Below are positions 48,071-60,866 of a stretch of 64,000 bases of DNA, one piece after another (positions within the stretch are counted from its first letter, which is position 1; each line of letters opens with the position of its first letter). The notes under the pieces were generated by a model, which saw only the letters and a program-made list of their open reading frames with translations, was not told where the DNA came from and made no database searches. The stretch is from the NCBI GenBank assembly GCA_951230915.1, contig OX579641.1, positions 2,728,001 to 2,792,000 on the forward strand. Reading direction: 5' to 3'. Source of the stretch: Antitrichia curtipendula (taxonomy: Eukaryota > Streptophyta > Bryopsida > Hypnales > Leucodontaceae). Position numbers and translations under genes: made by a program.

Positions 48071-50520
48071 TGTAACGCCCTATACAAAATCATTTCTTTT
48101 TTGGTTGAATTTCTATTTTTGTTTAATCTCAATTTAGATTTTATGGAAGTTTTTTTAAGGGTTTGAAATATTGTGTGACCTTTAGTAGAGTTAAAAATAT
48201 TATTTTATCTTTAGTAGGATTCAAAATATTTTGTGACCTTGAATAGTATTCACAACTTTACTGGTATTTAAAGCATCCTTAGTATTACGCTAGTAATTAG
48301 GCACTACAATGGTATATGCCATGTGGGTTCACATCCCTTTTATATTATTGTGTCTCGCCTTGTTGGACACGCCTAAACCCAATATCCCAACAACCTTAAA
48401 CATCTCAGCAACAACACACGAGTTAATGATGAGGTGGCAGGAGGTCCTTTGTGACTCCACATTTCCATAAACTTGTTGATCAAGAAGACCAAGGAATATT
48501 GAGGCATTTGGAGGATACAAAAAAAGACCAATTTTTGCTGTGCGAGAGCCAAAAAGTATTGTGCTTGTAAATATAATGTAGAAAGTACTATTGGATTGAG
48601 TTTTTATTGCTTTTTTGGGACCCACACAAAACTTTCTGTTGTTGGATGTGTACACGGTTGAGTGGACCACTTTTCATATCACAGCGTGTATTCAGGAAGA
48701 CCTTTGTATAGCAAGTCACATTGTAGATAATTCACTACACCATTATAATTATAAATTTGAATATACATTCTCAACTTGAATATCTAGGCAACAATGTAAT
48801 TATTTTAGAAGGTCTCTTCTTTAAATAAAGAGCCATGGACTTTTAAAGTTGCAAATTGGATTTAGAAAACTTGATATAACATTTTATAGGAGTCTTTTAA
48901 TAAAGAGAACATTCTTGTTATGGTATTAGTGACTCATTATGTGTTGTACTGTAGATTGAGGCACCTAAAAATTCTATTGCTTTATTTGATATTGATTTTG
49001 AAATAGTAGTTATGAACTCTTGAAGGGGTTGAATTGAATCATATTTCTAAAAGTCCATAGACAAATCAAAACAATGTGTTTTTCTCCAAATAATTAGAAT
49101 CCTAAATTTTACAAGAAATTGCAAATGGATTTCAAATTAACATTGAAAATTGGATAAATATTGAATTGTTGATTTTTTCAAGATTTAGGATACTAGAATG
49201 AGTAGATGATGTCACTAGGCATTTTGGGTGGAACACATTGTAGGGTTCTAAAATGATACTCTCCAATGCAAATCCTAAACTACTATGTGTCTCTCTCCGG
49301 ATTATTGTGTTCATTTTTCTTATGCAAAGTTTTTTTGGCTAGCCTTGTAGTGAGTTATATGGATATGGACTTCCGCCACATTTGGTTCACTCAACCAATC
49401 AACCATGCAAACACCTTGTTGTACCTCTTTATAAGCTGGTTTGAAGATGCTCTTAGGGCTTTATAGATATTCACGGCTTATATGAACCACCATATTGGTT
49501 CACATTTTATAAAATGGAAAATATAAATAATTTTTGTGAATTTACAAGTTTGAAAGTGTTAGTACTCCGGATTAAATCATAACTACAAATTATATCATAA
49601 CTACAAATTAGGGAGTTTTCTGTTAGATAGTGCTAGGAGCTTTAGGGTTTTAAGGTGGAAATCTTTAACATGCAATCAGGAGAAAAAAAAGGAAAAATTC
49701 TAGGAAAAAATAGGGGTTTAAAACTAAAAAATCTCTAAGCAAGATATGGTAAAGTAACCAAATTAGGCAACTAGTAAAATGTTTGAGAAAATGAAAACAA
49801 AATCCTATAAATGGAAAATGATATTAGAGAAACAAAAAAAAATATCAAGTATAAAAAATATAAAAATGAAAACAAAAAAATAGAAAGTAAAAAATAGAAA
49901 GTACAGAAAGGAAAATCAAAATCAAAATACCAATAGTAGGAAATGAAGCTAAAAGTAAAATGAAAAGCACAAAAAATAATAAAAATGAAAAAATACAAAA
50001 CAAGTTAGTAAACTTAAAACTATTACTACTAGAACACTAGAATAGTGAAGGAACCACTAAAGTAGGGTAAAAACACTAAAATTGGGGGGAAAATAGTAAT
50101 TTAGAGGGATTTACACTAAATTAGCGCAGTTTACGCCAAATTAGTGCAGTTTTCACTAATTTGGCACATTTTACATTAAATTAGCATTTTTACAGTAAAG
50201 TAGTGATGGATGAACGAAATTAGAAAACATAATCCATTAGAAGGTGGATATTAGCAAAATTAGGATTGCAAGCTCTCTCTCGTTTCTCTCCAAATTTTGT
50301 GTGCATGAGGTGTTTGGAGAGCATGGTGGAAGAATGTGAAGAAATGGAAGAAAAAATGTTAGGAAGCTGATTGCAATGCATTAGGGTTAGAAGTAGGACA
50401 ATTTGTTGAGGTCACTATTTTTTGGGATAAAATGGTAAAGGAATGATGGGATTTAGGTCAGACAGGAAATGGAGTTTGAAAGATGGAAACAATTAGAATG
50501 TTACAAACCTTGAAGGAGAC
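48071..50520. other. Intergenic DNA, no gene recognised
   Basis: AT-rich sequence, including an A-rich low-complexity tract at about 49680-50000 made of AAAATGAAAA-type words. I see no gene. Confidence 0.4.
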
Positions 50521-50524
50521 TGCC

Positions 50525-50880
50525 AACTTTGGCAAGCTGTAGCGAGAGCATGGAAAGATGGATTGAGCTAAAATTTTATGGGGTGGTGCACCTCAAAGCT
50601 CGCTTTTCAACAAGTCTACGCTCAACCTATTTGGAACTTGGAGAAAGCCGTCGTGGTCGTTTTTGTGACGGAAGGTTTGCTGCCACAAGATTTGGCAAGC
50701 AACAACTTTGGCAAGCTAGCGGGAGCATGGAATGGCGGATTGAGCTGAAATTTGGTGGAATGGTGCACGTTTAAGTTGGCTTTTCAAAAAGATCTAGCCT
50801 TGCTCTATTTGGAGCGAAAGGGAGGCAACGGTGGCTGTTTTGTAGAGGAGGGTCTGTTGCACCTAGAAGGAAGTACAAAT
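50525..50880. repeat. Tandem duplication, about 179-bp unit
   Basis: AACTTTGGCAAGCT followed by GAGCATGGAA and GGATTGAGCTGAAATTT recurs 179 bp further on (50525 and 50704). The units also share TGGTGCAC, GCTTTTCAA and the GGAGG region. It is more GC-rich than its surroundings. No known protein is encoded. Confidence 0.65.
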
Positions 50881-51369
50881 TGAGGTTTTTGTATAATTTT
50901 TTGCAATTGCATTTGTGTAATTGCAGTTTTTATTGCACCTTGTTATGGAAAATGTTGAATGAGCACATGCATGTAAAATGAGAATGCATGGTGAATTACA
51001 AGTTGTGAATCAAGGAATGGTGCCATTTTTAGAATTTTGTGGGTTGGGTTGTATGTTGGGATTATCTTGTAGGGAGCAAATTTGACCCATTTGGGTGGGT
51101 TTTATGGTAATTTGTAAAGGAATTGGGACACAAATAGATGGAGGAAAGAAAGGGCACATGAATCGGGACATGAGTCGTGTTTTTAAAGTGTTTATGGATG
51201 TAATAGTGTTGTAATTTAATTTTAAGGGCCCAATTTAGCTCATTTTGGGCCATAATTGCAAATTTCAGGAAATTGGGGTGTAGGAAGTTGCTCTAATCTC
51301 CTTGAACACAAATTAGGTGATTTGGGGATATTAGAAAGTGATTCTAGTAAATTTAGATGTGCTGCCTTT
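50881..51369. other. Intergenic DNA, nothing recognised
   Basis: AT-rich, no reading frame or repeat that I can name. Confidence 0.4.
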
Positions 51370-51700
51370 ATTTGGCCTTAGGCTAATTTCATTGCATTCC
51401 TAGTTGTGGATTATTGTTTATGAATTTATAAAGTTGAGTAGGATATTGAAGTGGGAGAATGTTGATAGACTCAAAAAGTCATATCTTGAGGGAAGGGTGA
51501 TCTTTAACTCCCTATTTGTATTTTTATTAGTAAAGGCTCTTCTTTTTCTTTCTTTGACCAATTGTTTCATTGCATTCTAATTTTGTGGATAGTTAGTTAT
51601 GAATTCTTAAAGCTGAAAAAGATATTGACTAGGGTGTTTTGAATGGTAGAAACCACTAGGGTTGAGTCCATTGCTTGAAGGTATTAATTATCACACCCAC
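51370..51700. repeat. Second locus of the CATTGCATTC tandem pair
   Basis: Two units about 180 bp apart carry TTTCATTGCATTC, TTATGAATT and AAGTTGAGTAGGATATTGAA or variants, matching 42780-43085. Confidence 0.55.
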
Positions 51701-51773
51701 CTTGGTAGATTATGGTACAAATCCTCTTGAGTGTTAAAAAATTGCCACAAGTAGATTAGAGATTTTTTAATAT

Positions 51774-52710
51774 GTGTTTTGGTCAATTCAATTTTTGAGT
51801 AAAAACAAATTATTATTAATACTATGGGTAGTCAAATCAAAAACATATAGTTTCCTATGGTTGTCCCTTTTGGGACTACACTCATTCGTTTGGATTCTAG
51901 TGTGGTTAATTAGAATCCAAAAGCGCTTTTTAATATGTGTAATAATGAATGAACCTTTTGTAACTTGTAGAAACCGTATGGTGGGGGTCTTGAAGTTATA
52001 AACTGTGAATTTACAACTCAATTCCAACCCTGACAATCCTAATTCCTCATTGAAGTTGTCATAATTCTAAAAATTGATCGTCTTTTTCTAAAAAGGATTC
52101 TAAATTGATTATTTGTAATTTTTACAAGACCATTTTTTTTAAGTGTAAAACCTTAAGTTCTACTTATGTTGATTTAAATATTTATTTATATAAGTCATTT
52201 TTGAAGGGACATTTGTTGAAAACTATACATAAAACTATAGAATATTTGCAAAATAAAATTCAAAACTTATAACATATACATAATCTATTGTCATACCTTT
52301 AATCGTTACCTACAACTTAAACCAATTGAATTTAAGATTTTATTTTTGCAATAGAACAATAAATTAAAAAAAATTCCTTTATATTTTGGTCAACTCAATT
52401 TTCTTTCAAAAAACAAAACATTATAGTTGGTCTAAGAGTTGGTCAAAGCAAAAATACGTAGCTTCCTATTGTTGTTTTTAGGGAGACTATTCTTGTCCAT
52501 TTGGATTCTCTTATAATTCTTTGGACTCCCTATACGGTTGCAATGATAATCTAAAAGCGCTGCTTCAAATTAAATTGTGGAATAATGAATGAACCTTTTG
52601 CCATGTGTCTAAAGTGCATAATGATGTTCCTTGAAAATATGAAACCATGACTTTCTAATCCAACTCCAATCCTTTCAATTCCAATTCCACATTCAAAATG
52701 TCATAATGTA
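51774..52710. repeat. Pair of direct repeats of about 320 bp, 610 bp apart
   Basis: The words TTTTGGTCAA.TCAATTTT, TAG.TTCCTAT.GTTG, AAAAGCGCT and AATAATGAATGAACCTTTTG appear in the same order at 51774-52090 and 52385-52710. Moderate similarity suggests an old duplication or terminal repeats of a decayed element. Confidence 0.5.
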
Positions 52711-53044
52711 AGAGGACACAATTGGATCAAATAGTAGGGGTCACAATTAGAATGGACACCTATAAATTTTGAATGTGTAAAATAAGATAAAGTGAGCAAT
52801 TTTTTTTTAGTTTAAAATTATAAAATAATTACCATTGGAATATAATATTTATACATTTTTAAAGGAGTTGAATAGAAAGTACCAATTTTTTTTATACATA
52901 TGCACTTGTTATTTTCAATTTATTTTGAGTTCCTAAATCCTAACTTTCCAATCCAATTAGTGATTTGTAGTCCTTGAAATAGTAAGTAGGCTAGAAATAT
53001 TGATATTTAAATATAGTTTTTTTATGATAAAAATATATAAATAA

Positions 53045-53084
<40 letters not shown>

Positions 53085-54425
53085 TTTGGAAGCTAAAAAA
53101 CTTAATGCACAAAAAAAATGCACAATTTCATAAAACATTTCAAAAAACCACAATGAATGCTATTAATACCATAATAAAATTTTCACATTTTTCTAACGAA
53201 AATAAGCTAATTTTTTTTTATTTGATAAATTTAATTGTATCCATATGATTAATGTGTACGAAGAATGAATGTGGAATTGCTTTATATTGGAATTTTTAAT
53301 CTGAAAGATCCTTTATTTTAAATAAGGTATGAGCACCTATCATCAACTCTACCAGAATACCAACACTTTAAATATGAGCACAATTTGAGAAGGGGCATAT
53401 GCCAATGACTATCAATGAAGGGAGCCATTGAGCAAAGTCATTGAACAAGTGTCATTACTCAAACCCACCATCTAGGAGTTCATTGTAATCTTTTCAACAT
53501 GTCTTGTGATGTTTTATGGATACGGTGGTCCTACTATCAATTATTGACATTCTACTAAGATGGAGTTTATAAGCAAATATATCTTAGTTTTGAGAAAGAA
53601 GTTATCTACTTTCACTTCAACACATCTTCTCTTTTGATTGCTAACATATGGAGATTATTCTTCTCATCCCAATTCCAAAAAGTATTGTTGGATTGCAATA
53701 AGAGGCTACCGACTAAGATTGTGTTGACAAGGTCCTTTCGCTACTATTAATATTATTTCCAAAAATCTAGGACTAACTCATCGCTGAGACTTCCATGATT
53801 CAACTGAAAATTCTCCTATAAATCTTACAATATTGTAGATGGTATTATTCCACCTACGTTGCCCTAGTAGAAAGACACCCTACAATAGCCTTTGTACGCA
53901 AGAATGTTATATATTGCTATGTACACCTGTACAAGAATATGAAATGTATTCACCTATGTTTACAACGACTTGACAAGTGTAACCCTACCACATACACAAT
54001 AGATGACAAACTCCCACCCAGCATACAAAGCATGAAGAAAGGTCAAAGGTGAGTGCTTTTAAATTTCTATTGGAACCATGTAGGGAAGTAAGAGAGCCAC
54101 ATTAGAATCCAACAGGGCAAGAATAGTCCTTCCTTAAAGACTACAATGGGAAACTATACATGTTTTTGCTTTGACCTCCTCTGATGAATCATTTTTTTTT
54201 CCCTAGAAATAATTTGACCAAAATACATGCGAAAATAAACCCTACTTCCTTGTTCTTTCCCACCAACACAAAATTAAATAAATAAATAAATTGTGAATCC
54301 AGTGTAACTCTATGTTTTATGCAGTGACGAAGCATCCGTCCACAATACATTAGATACTTGGGCTGTTCTTTCCCTAGATACTTGGGCTCCCTTCCCGGTG
54401 TGAAAAGGGCTGGGACGGATTGTTG
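52711..54425. other. Intergenic DNA, no gene recognised
   Basis: Contains an (AT)n microsatellite at about 53046-53080 and AT-rich sequence. GATACTTGGGCT is duplicated at about 54352 and 54377. I see no gene. Confidence 0.4.
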
Positions 54426-54427
54426 TA

Positions 54428-55828
54428 CAGTCGGGTACAGGTTGCTTACAAATTTTTTGCATTCCCAGGGAAAGAAGTTCCACTGCTGCCAACTTTGACA
54501 CCCTCCCGAGGGTTGAAAATTTGTTTTATTTCCTTGAATTATTTTTTTCAAGTTCATCTCTATGTTAATAACATATGTGCAAAATTTCATGGCCAAAAGA
54601 TTTACAGAAAAAAAGATATTCAAAGTCTACCAACATGTGTAGTTGTGAGAAAAATTTCACTACTACCAACTTTGCCACCCTCCCAAGGATTGAGAATGTG
54701 TTTTTTTGCCATGAATTTTTTTACATGATATTATATCTATGTTGATAATATGTTTACCAAATTTAAAAATCAAAAGATTTACACAAAAAATGATATTTGA
54801 AATCTACCAACATAGGGAGTTGGAAAAACAATTTCACTACTGCCAACTTTGCCACCCTCCCAAGGATTGAAAAAACTTCTTTTGGCATGAAATTTATTTT
54901 CATGGAAGCATCTCCATGTTGATAATATGTGTGCCAAATCTCAAGTTCAAAAGACTCACACAAAAAAAGATATTTGAAATCTACCAACATAGGGAGTTGG
55001 AAAAACAATTTCACTATTGCCAACTTTGTCACCCTCCCAAGGGCTGAAAAATTGTTTATTTACCATGAAATTTCTATCATGAGATCATCTCTAAGTTGGT
55101 GATATGTGTGACAAATTTCAAGTCCAAAACTTATACCAAAAAAAGGATATTTGAAATCTACCAAGAGGTGTAGTTGTGAGAATGATTTTTTACATCCGTA
55201 TCAAACTTTAATCCACAAAATGACACTATAACAAGGGCTGAAAAAATCAATCTTCCAACTCCCTATGTTGGTAGATTTCAAATATCTTTTTTTGTGTGAG
55301 TCTTTTGAACTTGAGATTTGGCACACATATTATCAACATGGAGATGCTTCCATGAAAATAAATTTCATGCCAAAAAAAGTTTTTTTCAATCCTTGGGAGG
55401 GTGGCAAAGTTGGCAGTAGTGAAATTGTTTTTCCAACTCCCTATGTTGGTAGATTTCAAATATCTTTTTTTGTGTAAATCTTTTGATTTTGAAATTTGGT
55501 ACACATATTATCAACATAGATATGATATCATGTAAAAATATTCATGGCAAAAAAACACATTCTCAATCCTTGGGAGGGTGGCAAAGTTGGTAGTAGTGAA
55601 ATTTTTCTCGCAACTACACATGTTGGTAGACTTTGAATATCTTTTTTTCTGTAAATCTTTTGGCCATGAAATTTTGCGCATATGTTATTAACATAGAGAT
55701 GAACTTGTGAAAAAAAATTCAAGGCAAAAAACCAAATTTTCAACCCTCGGGAGGGTGTCAAAGTTGGCAGCAGTGGAACTTCTTTCCCTGGGAATGCAAA
55801 AAATTCGTAAGCAACCTGTAGCCGACTG
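54428..55828. mobile_element. 1.4-kb TA-flanked foldback element (E1) with internal 180-bp repeats
   Basis: The ends CAGTCGGGTACAGGTTGC and, reversed, CAGTCGGCTACAGGTTGC are flanked by TA (54426-54427 and 55829-55830). The whole left half (to about 55060) is inverted in the right half (from about 55240). Each arm is a tandem series of a roughly 178-bp unit containing CCAACTTTGCCACCCTCCCA. CAGT termini with a TA target are typical of the Tc1/mariner/pogo group. No transposase is present. Confidence 0.8.
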
Positions 55829-55859
55829 TACTGTACACACGCTCCATACCCAGTTATTC

Positions 55860-56620
55860 CGTTTCTTTCAGCCCTTAAGACAAACCCCAGTCTAACAATG
55901 GGGCGGACGTACAGCCCACTTCCCTGGAAGGGATAGGCTTGTCTGGCCGAAAGGCCACACCGAGGCGCCTCGCCAAGCGCGCCGGGGAGGCAGCGCGTGG
56001 ATGCCATCGCAACTGGCAAAAGCCTGGTTGCTTGCGAGCATGCTTGGACGGAGCTTGCATGCATGGAAGGGGAAGCGTCTTCCCTCTCTCAGTTGCTGCA
56101 CCAGCTCACTCCCAAGTTGAAGCAGTTGTGGTCCGACGCGCAGTGCAGTGGTACTGCCTGACGTCGACGCCGTCTGTCTGCTTCGTTGTTCTGGTTGCGA
56201 GAAGCTCGGGATTGATGAAAAAATCGGGCCACTGCTTCTGAGCGAGCGCTGCAACGCATGGAGGGAGGAAGGCTCATTCGTGGCATGGTGCCCAGTCTTG
56301 ACATTGTGCCCATTCCCTTCCGGCCGTTGGGATTGGGTTGGGAGGGATTGGATTGGGTCCACTCGATTCCAGTCATGCAGGGATTCAACCGCTACACATC
56401 GTCGCGGGGGAATCTAACGTACCAGATTTGATGGTAAGTGATCGCTCGGCTTCCACTCGATTCCAGTCATGCAGGGATTCAACCGCTACGCATCGTCGCG
56501 GGGGAATCTAACGTACCAGATTTGGTGGTAAGTGATCGCTCGGCTTCCACTGACCGAGCGGATCGGGATCCCAGCCGTTCGGGGGTGCCACGGAGCTCTC
56601 ACTTTTTAATCACTTAACTT
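55860..56620. other. GC-rich island with a 94-bp tandem duplication
   Basis: GC-rich sequence in an AT-rich setting. The unit beginning CCACTCGATTCCAGTCATGC occurs at 56359 and, 94 bp later, at 56453, with only two differences. Each copy ends in ATG or GTG followed by GTAAGTGATCGCTCGG, a strong splice-donor-like sequence. Frames up to 156 codons exist on both strands but resemble nothing known. It may be a gene-promoter or exon fragment. Confidence 0.55.
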
Positions 56621-56639
56621 ACTACGGACATGTAAAGCT

Positions 56640-57172
56640 GTTGCGGTACATGAAGAAGTCCACATGACCTGCGCTTACTCAAATAGGATAAGCCAAAATA
56701 TATATTAACCCTTAAAACGTCAATAAGGACGTTTTGCGTCCATACCGATGAATGACAAAGAATCTTTCCATGTAAGACAGAAGTGCAACTATTCATCCTC
56801 GATATTAGGGGTGAAAAGGGGAGATCTTCTACAGTACTTTGACTTCCAATGAGTATATTTGGCTTATTCAAAGTAGATGATGCCATACGATATCGAAATG
56901 CATGATTTCTACGACCATCAGTCCTCAAATGTACATTGTTTGTATATGTTTCTTTTTGTAGCCTTCAGCAATGTACAAACAATGTATATTTGAGGAGGTG
57001 AGCAATTTAGAGCCTTATGCCAATTCCACTTTGAATTTTCACAACTAAATTCACAAAGCTCCAAAACAATATAAAATGACTTGAGTTAGATGCCAATTCC
57101 ACTTGTCTTTCAAGGAAAATTTACTAAAAAATATTTCAAGAAACTTCACCTCCTAAAATTCAATTTGAGCTC
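56640..57172. other. Intergenic DNA with a possible single TTAA-element end
   Basis: TTAACCCTTAAAACGTC at about 56705 looks like the left end of a T3-type element, but no matching right end was found. The sequence AATGTACATTG/ CAATGTATATTT near 56929-56990 forms a short inverted repeat. Confidence 0.35.
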
Positions 57173-57176
57173 TTAA

Positions 57177-58119
57177 CCTCTAAAGGACTAAGTTTGTTTG
57201 TTTTTTCCAGAGAGACATTGTCAAAACTGCAGTTTTTAGGTATGTTATTTAAAAATGAAAATTGAAACTTCAACCGCACAAAACTGAAGTAAATTGTTTG
57301 ACCAAAGTGTGGGAGAGATTTCAGGCCATTGACTATGCAGATCAAAAGATTATAATATTTGAAGTGAGAAAAAAACTATTTTTCATTCTTGCAAAACAGG
57401 GTCAGCAGACTTCAGGCCCTCTTGGAGTACAATTCTTGATCTATACAGAAGTGAGGATTTTGACCATTCACAAATATATAACGTTAGGTTCACTCATAAA
57501 TTTTTTTAGAAGCAACTGAAATGTTTAGCTTATACTAAATGACCCTGCAATGCAAGGAGGTTAAGTGAATTGGCAATATATAAGTCATTTTTTGATGATT
57601 TCTTGGGCAATGAGGAAATTTTTTATTTGAAATTTGAACGGTGAAAAATTAGAGACAAACATTTGAATATGTGGAAAAAATTTCAAGAATTTTAGCTTCA
57701 TAGATTGCAAGATAATAGGACTTGAAGTTAGAACAAAATGTTTTTTTCTTGAAACCGCCCCAACATAGCTAATGAAGTTTGATTCCTCTTAGAATGAGAT
57801 TTGAGGACTAAAATTTGTTTTTCCTAGACAATTGTATGCCATATTTTATTAGTTACGTACATGCCAATATTCAAAAGTTGATGAGTTTTTTTGCAAAAGA
57901 TTTCCAAAAGATCCTCAAATTGCCCGAGCTGACCCAAAAGTTTAGGGTAGCATAACTTTTGATCTGTGCACCCGATTGGAAAAAAAATTAGTTTTTCACC
58001 AAGGAAGTACATGTTCACACATTGTATTCAAATTTCATAAACATACAAACAAAAATGACTTCAAAAGAAGCTACCCAAGATTTTTGCATATATTGAACGC
58101 ACACTTGGTCCTTTAGGGG
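57177..58119. mobile_element. TTAA-flanked element T10
   Basis: TTAA flanks both sides (57173-57176 and 58120-58123). The left end is CCTCTAAAGGAC and the right end GGTCCTTTAGGGG. It is 943 bp and non-coding. The internal motif CATAACTTTTGATCTGTGC is at about 57950. Confidence 0.78.
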
Positions 58120-58123
58120 TTAA

Positions 58124-59945
58124 ATGGGCAATTTATGGACTTCCTACCTTAAGAGGTCAAAGTGGAAGTTGTGGATTGTTGCCCTAAGCCTGTTACACTA
58201 GTTATTTTGAAGTTTTCTATGTCTTCATGTTGTGCATTGTGTAATGAGCATCTACTTATTCAATCTCTAAGTTTTGTGGAGCATATCCATTGTTAGGAAG
58301 ATGCTAAATTTTGAGTGTTCTTTTACCTTAATAGTTAGAATCAAAATTTGAGCACTTGATAGTAATGGAGTGATTAGAAACTTCAATCTACCTTATTTGG
58401 TGTGAAATCAATATCATAAAAAAATGACTATTTTAGGGCCTAGAAATACCTGTAATGAATTGAATTATAGATTTGTAAAGCTAATTTTCATATTACTTGT
58501 AAAAATGTCCAGTGCAAAGATCTAGCAATTTATATTATTCCAATCTTTTGGATATCACCACTGTAAATTATATCGTTTTGTTTCACAAGCTTTTAATTGT
58601 GATTTGATATCATGATTCTATTTCAGGAGCAAATGAACCAAGCACTGTCAATCTCCACTTGTTTTGGTGGAGCACTAATGCAACATTGGATGAACTTTCA
58701 AAATTATAGGAAATTTTTCAAGTACAACCCATATTCAACCCATATACATCAAAATTAGGGCATGGTTAGACTTGAATTATCTACTAAGTTAGACTTTGAA
58801 TTTTCATAATTAATTCATATGATATCCAAAAAGTGTGCAACAAAGTATTTGGATTCTTTTGTAGATTGCCAATAAGATTCAAAAGTATTTATGACAATCT
58901 AATAATGTTAACTTTGGAGAGAGTTGCCGGTTACTTCATTGTTAAGCAATAGAATTGGCGGAAAAAATGGTTGCAATTCAAAAACGTTAGAAACCCTCCT
59001 ATGAAAAAACTATAAAATTTATATTTAGATTAAACAAACAGAGAAAAAATCAAACTCAATAGAAAATCCTATTCAATGTGGGAATCAAAGGTAAACTAGC
59101 CCATTTCCATTTGCTATCTAATTCCATCATCCTACTTGTGGTCCCAATTTTGTCCCCAAACTCATCCAATTCCATTCATTTTTTGACAAAATCACTATAT
59201 TAATACCAACAAGCGATAACATGCCAATTCTTGAATACTTAAGTACCGTTGGTCAGGATACATAGGAGAACAATTATAGTTTTTTTTATAGAATGTTCAT
59301 GACTCTACTTAGCCGCGTCTATAGTATCCCAACAATCCTAATGCAAAGACTATTTTGCCCTTGCATTTTACCCTTGGAAAAAATGCAAGAACTATTAATT
59401 TTCCACGCATGATAAAAAATTGTAAATTTTGAATTCATATTTGCAATTAGAGGCCCCAATTTTCCAACAAAAAATAGGATTTTAATTTTATTTTTTTACA
59501 TTCACCTTTGGTTGGACCTCCACATTAGGCTCATTGAGATATTGTAGATACAATCACTCCACTCTATGAGCGATTTTGTAGTTTCAGGGGCAGACCACTT
59601 AATTCATAAACCACCGCTAGCAAACTTCTTGTTCATTTTGCAGGCGGATTATTTGGCGCAATCAAGCAGTAATCTACGATTATGTGGATTTCCACGTGTA
59701 ATCTTGGATTATGGATTCTTCATCCACAACTTTCATCTTGGACCAATTTTCTTCATCCAATTGTGGTTTTGTGCTAGTAGTTTACATCAACCAATGCCAA
59801 TGGACATTTTGGGGGAAAAAGCGCCTCCTTGTCAACCCTTTTTTTGTCTTCAAAATGCCCTTGTCCTTGGGCATTGCTCTATACAATATCTCACAGAAAT
59901 TACAATTTCAATTGAAAAATCATAATTCCACTTGGGTTTGATTCA
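58124..59945. other. Intergenic DNA, no gene recognised
   Basis: AT-rich with no recognisable protein. A 119-codon frame at 59566-59925 has no motif I know. Confidence 0.4.
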
Positions 59946-60860
59946 TGAAACAAGCGTATTGTCATACAGCTATGACAAATATGTGTCCCTCTTGGAGTTG
60001 GCCCCAGGATATTCAGATTGCTAATCAGGGTGTTAATACCAGCCAGGCTTGTCTATCTGAAAGGAAAAGAGGTGTCTGGTCACTAAAACTCAAAAAAATA
60101 TCCCGCACGCTCGCTGGTCTGTCTGTATGACTTTAACAGCTTCAGCCTTGTACCTCCGTCCTCCGTCCTCCGTCCTACTTGTGGCTTCACCTCGCTTCTG
60201 AAGTCCGCCTGAAGGGCAGCTTCCCTCGGAATGACCTTGAAGTTTCCTCCCTCCGTCCGTCCGTCCGTCCGTCCCGCCCGCCCGCCCTTGCTGTCAGCGG
60301 TGCCTGGGGAAACTAAAAAGAATCATTGCTACTCATCAGTCGCCCTTTTCGGAGGGAGTGTGTCATGTGGGGACTGCGGAAGGGAAGGAAGGGATCAGCA
60401 GATTGCAACTGAATTGGGGTGGGTGCCAATGGTTCTCCCAACGCCCCAGCTACTGTAGCCAGACAGACCGGACACGTCAGAGGTGCGGTTATGAATCGCA
60501 GAGCAAGAGCACATGGAGCTCAAGGAATGTCAATCGTCGCCCTTGTTGGGGATCGACAGAACTAGACCTACCTTCAGTACCGCAGACTCCGAGCAAGTCG
60601 TTCCAGGACGGGAGAAAAGTTGAGGCCAAGTGCAAACGTGTCCGAAGAAAGAGAGGCCTGGAAACATACTGGAGAATATAAAAACAGAGTCCTGGCAGAA
60701 AAAGTAAACTGCTCCGACAAGGATTTGGTGCATGATCACTCCAGCCGCTCGCTGCTCGCCTTGCCGCCTGCCCGCCTTGGCGACTGGCTCCAAACAACAG
60801 AACGAAGGTTAAGGTGTGGTACGTCGATACTGGGCTCATGATCTCGCCTCCCCAAATCTT
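59946..60860. other. GC-rich patch with CCGT/CCTCCGT microsatellites
   Basis: GC-rich relative to its surroundings. CCTCCGT repeats occur at about 60151-60177, and GTCC then GCCC repeats at about 60251-60286. Overlapping open frames on both strands, up to 154 codons, reflect base composition. I do not recognise a gene. It could be a promoter or 5' exon copy. Confidence 0.45.
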
Positions 60861-60866
60861 TCTGAA

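Noticed and set aside
54189..54623. 144-codon minus-strand frame
   Set aside because: It crosses the edge of the TA-flanked foldback E1, so it is a chance frame over a transposon boundary.
55892..56362. 156-codon minus-strand frame in the GC island
   Set aside because: GC-rich DNA gives long frames on both strands here, and the translation has no recognisable motif.
56705..56740. TTAACCCTTAAAACG as a twelfth TTAA element
   Set aside because: No matching right end with GGG-TTAA was found nearby.
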